Origin: Trujillonella endophytica
GTDB lineage: Bacteria > Actinomycetota > Actinomycetes > Mycobacteriales > Geodermatophilaceae
Length of the DNA stretch: 64,000 nucleotides
Direction of reading: 5' to 3'
Assembly: GCF_019799905.1 (NCBI RefSeq)
Contig: NZ_JABGCI010000002.1
Coordinates: 1 to 64,000, forward strand
The notes below the pieces were generated by a model, which saw nothing but the letters and a program-made list of their open reading frames with translations, was not told where the DNA came from and searched no databases. This document shows, piece after piece, positions 61,866 to 64,000 of this stretch. Within the stretch, counting starts at the first letter, position 1; every line of letters begins with the position of its first letter. The position numbers and the translations under genes are program-made.

Positions 61866-62399
61866 TCAGCCCGAGATCTCACCCGGCGCCGGCGGGACCT
61901 GCAGGGCCACGAGGAAGCGGGACACCATCGCGTAGCCGCCGACCAGGACGGCGAGTTCGACGACCTGCCGGTCGTCCAGCAGCGCCCGGACGGCGGCGAA
62001 CACGTCGTCGGGCACGGCCACGCCGCGGGTCGAGGCGTCGGTGAACGCGAGGACGGCGGCCTGCACCGGCGTCCACCCGCCCGGCTCCCCTCCGTCGGCC
62101 TGCCGGAGGGCGGCCAGCTGCCCGTCGGTGAGCCCGGCCCGGCGCGCGATCGGCTCGTGCGCGGTCCACTCGAACGCCGCGTCGTTGAGGACGGCGATCC
62201 GCAGCACGACCAGTTCGCGCAGGTCGGGCGGCAGGGTCGTGCCCGAGCGCAGGGCGCCGAGCAGAGCGTTCCACCCCTCGGCGACGGGCGGGCTGTGCAG
62301 CAGCAGCCGGTCGAGGTCGCTGAGCTCGCCGCCGCGGCGCGCCCGGATCAGCTCCGCCGTCGGCCCGCCGTCGTCCGCCCCGGGGAGGCGCTGGCTCAC
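61866..62399 (-). CDS. Carboxymuconolactone decarboxylase-like (AhpD-fold) protein
   Basis: 177 residues. The core ELVVLRIAVLNDAAFEWTAHEPIARRAGLTDGQLAALR (about 83-120) is that of CMD family proteins with EWxxH. The CxxC of AhpD peroxidases is missing, so it is not a canonical peroxidase. GTG 62399 overlaps the upstream stop (GTGA), so it forms an operon with the SCO6745-like gene. Confidence 0.85.
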   Translation of the reverse strand: MSQRLPGADDGGPTAELIRARRGGELSDLDRLLLHSPPVAEGWNALLGALRSGTTLPPDLRELVVLRIAVLNDAAFEWTAHEPIARRAGLTDGQLAALRQADGGEPGGWTPVQAAVLAFTDASTRGVAVPDDVFAAVRALLDDRQVVELAVLVGGYAMVSRFLVALQVPPAPGEISG

Positions 62400-63277
62400 C
62401 TGCCGAAGACGCCGTCCGGGTAGGCGCCGGCACCGGCCAGCCGGGCCGACAGCGGCTTGCCGAGCTCGACGACCCGCGCCGTCCGCTCCGCGCCGAGGTG
62501 CTGCCACGGCGCGAGGGCGAGCACGTCGGTCTCCGACTCGACGTCGGCCCGCAGCTGCTGGCCGGCCTCGGTCAGGTCGCCGTCGGCCACCAGGCCGCGG
62601 TCGGCCAGGCCCGCGGCGGCGGCCGCCCACTCCTCGTCGGTGTACCCGCGCAGCGCCTGCGCGGCGGCCGGGGTGAAGCCCCGCCCGGTCGCCGAGTGGG
62701 TCTGCAGCGCCTCGATGCCCGACAGCCCGTGCCGGATCAGGACGGCGATGTGCCCGTCCCCGCGGTGCTCGCGCAGCAGCGTGGCGCCGTGCCAGAGCTG
62801 CAGCAGCGGCCCCTCGGGCCAGGGCTGGTCGGCGTGGCCGGCGTAGAGGGGGCGGCCCTCGGGGGTCAGCGCGCCGCACGCCTCGCGGAGCAGCCCGGCC
62901 AGCTCCTCGATCTCCGGGCCGGTCGCGGCGTCGCCGAGCAGGCGGGTGAGGGAGGCACGGGCGGCGTCGAGCCGGGCGGCGATCACCTGCTCGGGCGTGG
63001 CCAGCGTCCAGGCGCGCGGGATGAGGCGGGCCACCAGCGTGGGCGAGAAGTTGTAGAAGGTCGCCGTCACCACGCCGGGGCCGACGGCGCCCATCGGCGC
63101 AGCCCGGCCGGCGAAGTAGCACATCCGGCCGGGCCGGACGCCGACGGCGGTGAGGTGCTCGTCCTGCTCGGGGGCGAAGTACAGGTGGTTGTGCAGCGGC
63201 TCGATCGCCCGGTGCGCCCGGTTCGCGAGGGCGGGCTCGACGGCGGCTGCGGGGTCGGGACGATCGACGCTGACCAT
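62396..63277 (-). CDS. SCO6745-family protein
   Basis: 293 residues, mostly helical with a winged-helix-like C-terminal part. The sequence RAHRAIEPLHNHLYFAPEQDEHLTAVGV and YFAGRAAPMGAVGPGVVTATFYNFSPTLVARLIPRAW is that of the SCO6745 family, known in actinobacteria with no established function. ATG 63277 is used; GTG 63286 is possible. First gene of a two-gene unit with the CMD-like protein. Confidence 0.7.
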   Translation of the reverse strand: MVSVDRPDPAAAVEPALANRAHRAIEPLHNHLYFAPEQDEHLTAVGVRPGRMCYFAGRAAPMGAVGPGVVTATFYNFSPTLVARLIPRAWTLATPEQVIAARLDAARASLTRLLGDAATGPEIEELAGLLREACGALTPEGRPLYAGHADQPWPEGPLLQLWHGATLLREHRGDGHIAVLIRHGLSGIEALQTHSATGRGFTPAAAQALRGYTDEEWAAAAAGLADRGLVADGDLTEAGQQLRADVESETDVLALAPWQHLGAERTARVVELGKPLSARLAGAGAYPDGVFGR

Positions 63278-63328
63278 GCGCCGCACCCTAGCGGCGCCCC
63301 GGAGGAGCGTTTCGCGCCTGACGTGCTC

Positions 63329-64000
63329 CTAGGTCAGCGGTGGCAGGGACAGGGCCCAGGAGGTCCACGTGCGGTCGGTCCGGAAGCCGAGCCGCTCGTA
63401 GAGCCCGAACGCGCCGGTGGTGTTCTCCGTGTCGACGTCGAGCGAGGCCCGCGTGCACCCGGCGTCGGCGGCCGCGCGCAGGGCGGCGGCGATCGTGGCG
63501 GTGGCGACGCCGCGGCCGCGGGCGCCGGGCAGCACGCCGATCTGCCCCAGGCGGGTCTCCCGGACGCCGGTCGCCTGCGTGTCGGCGTCGTACTCGTACG
63601 CCAGCACGTAGCCGACGACCCCGCCGCCGGACAGCGCGAGCACCGACAGCTCCGGCCGGAACGCCCGCTGGCCGGTGAACCAGCTGCGCCAGGCCACCTC
63701 GTCGCGCTCGACCGATCCGTGGTGCTCGGTGAACGAGGCGTTGTGGGCGCGGCGCACCTCGTCGTCGCGTTCGGCGCTGAACGGCACGAGCTCGACCCCC
63801 TCGGGCGGTCGCCGCTCCGGCAGGTCGGTGAGCGGCCGGCGCATGACCGCGTAGTACCGCTCCGCCACGAAGCCGCGCCGCCGCACCAGGGCCTCCAGCG
63901 CACCCATCGCGGGGTGCACGTGCGAGACCAGCCGGGCGGGGGCGGTCGGTTCCAGGTCGGCGTGCTGCCGGGCGCCGCGGTCGACCTGCCAGTCCAGCAG
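63329..64000 (-). CDS. GNAT-family acetyltransferase, probably tandem, 5' end beyond the window
   Basis: The frame is open from the stop at 63329 to the window edge (224 codons), so the internal GTG at 63919 is not the start. The C-terminal GNAT domain has the acetyl-CoA site GQIGVLPGARGRGVATATIAAAL (Q/R-x-x-G-x-G/A) and FGLYERLGFRTDRTW. The upstream part (EPTAPARLVSHVHPAMGALEALVRRRGFVAERYYAVMRR) is the end of another GNAT domain. Tandem GNATs of this sort resemble mycothiol synthase-like or other actinobacterial double-domain enzymes. Confidence 0.85.
   Translation of the reverse strand: MLDWQVDRGARQHADLEPTAPARLVSHVHPAMGALEALVRRRGFVAERYYAVMRRPLTDLPERRPPEGVELVPFSAERDDEVRRAHNASFTEHHGSVERDEVAWRSWFTGQRAFRPELSVLALSGGGVVGYVLAYEYDADTQATGVRETRLGQIGVLPGARGRGVATATIAAALRAAADAGCTRASLDVDTENTTGAFGLYERLGFRTDRTWTSWALSLPPLT

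Noticed and set aside
63329..63919. GNAT gene starting at 63919
   Set aside because: The frame remains open with GNAT-like sequence to the window edge, so 63919 is internal and the gene is partial.

Overview
The window looks like a chromosomal segment of a very high-GC actinobacterium, probably of the Geodermatophilaceae type (Blastococcus, Geodermatophilus, Modestobacter). The reasons are GC in the low seventies, frequent GTG starts, start codons that overlap the previous stop as GTGA, apparently leaderless genes, a tmRNA tag ending QRDFALAA, and the gene families present (DUF5994, SCO6745-like, ECF sigma factor with a copper operon, metPS). The genus is an inference; no rRNA is present. Coding density is high and nearly all genes look chromosomal and intact.

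Layout. 1-3000: tail of an amidohydrolase-like gene, an MFS exporter, then a scar of mobile DNA (transposase-like tail, 19-bp tandem duplication, decayed tyrosine integrase) beside tRNA-Ala(GGC). 3079-4746: VOC protein, AraC regulator and a secreted M23 peptidase whose long leader may be a c-di-AMP riboswitch. 5215-9500: four overlapping genes (polyol dehydrogenase, HAD phosphatase, CDP-glycerol-type transferase, nucleotidyltransferase) that look like a polyol-phosphate or teichoic-acid-like cassette. 9571-15121: copper operon (anti-sigma, CopC/CopD/YtkA, YcnI, SCO1, membrane protein) divergent from its ECF sigma gene. 15230-18309: DUF47 and Pit phosphate transport, then a cysteine-rich leader peptide ahead of a TauE/SafE transporter. 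18306-24786: fused double CaiB/BaiF protein, epimerase, DUF5994, TypA and a small membrane protein. 24821-26254: dispersed and tandem repeats, YceI divergent from MarR.

26289-31863: complete peptide/nickel-type ABC importer. 32098-37456: two-component system followed by a MacB/FtsX-type ABC transporter. 37505-38547: PadR regulator with its overlapping membrane protein and a double palindromic operator. 38649-45457: patatin, acyl-CoA ligase, RCK potassium channel, six-TM HAMP adenylate cyclase, HxlR-SCP2 regulator. 45528-54393: acyl-CoA dehydrogenase and a set of alpha/beta hydrolases, DinB protein, and a DUF4386/TetR divergent pair with two palindromic operators. 54416-58074: small ORFs, a BBE-type flavoprotein and the MetPS amino-acid importer. 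58271-58643: tmRNA. 58804-64000: CorA, a DASS transporter, CMD-like and SCO6745-like proteins, and a tandem GNAT gene cut by the window edge.

The most interesting signals are the polyol-phosphate cassette, the Cys-rich leader peptide, three families of dispersed palindromic repeats used at gene ends, the sigma-controlled copper operon, and several well-formed palindromic operators. I saw no CRISPR array, prophage or rRNA operon.
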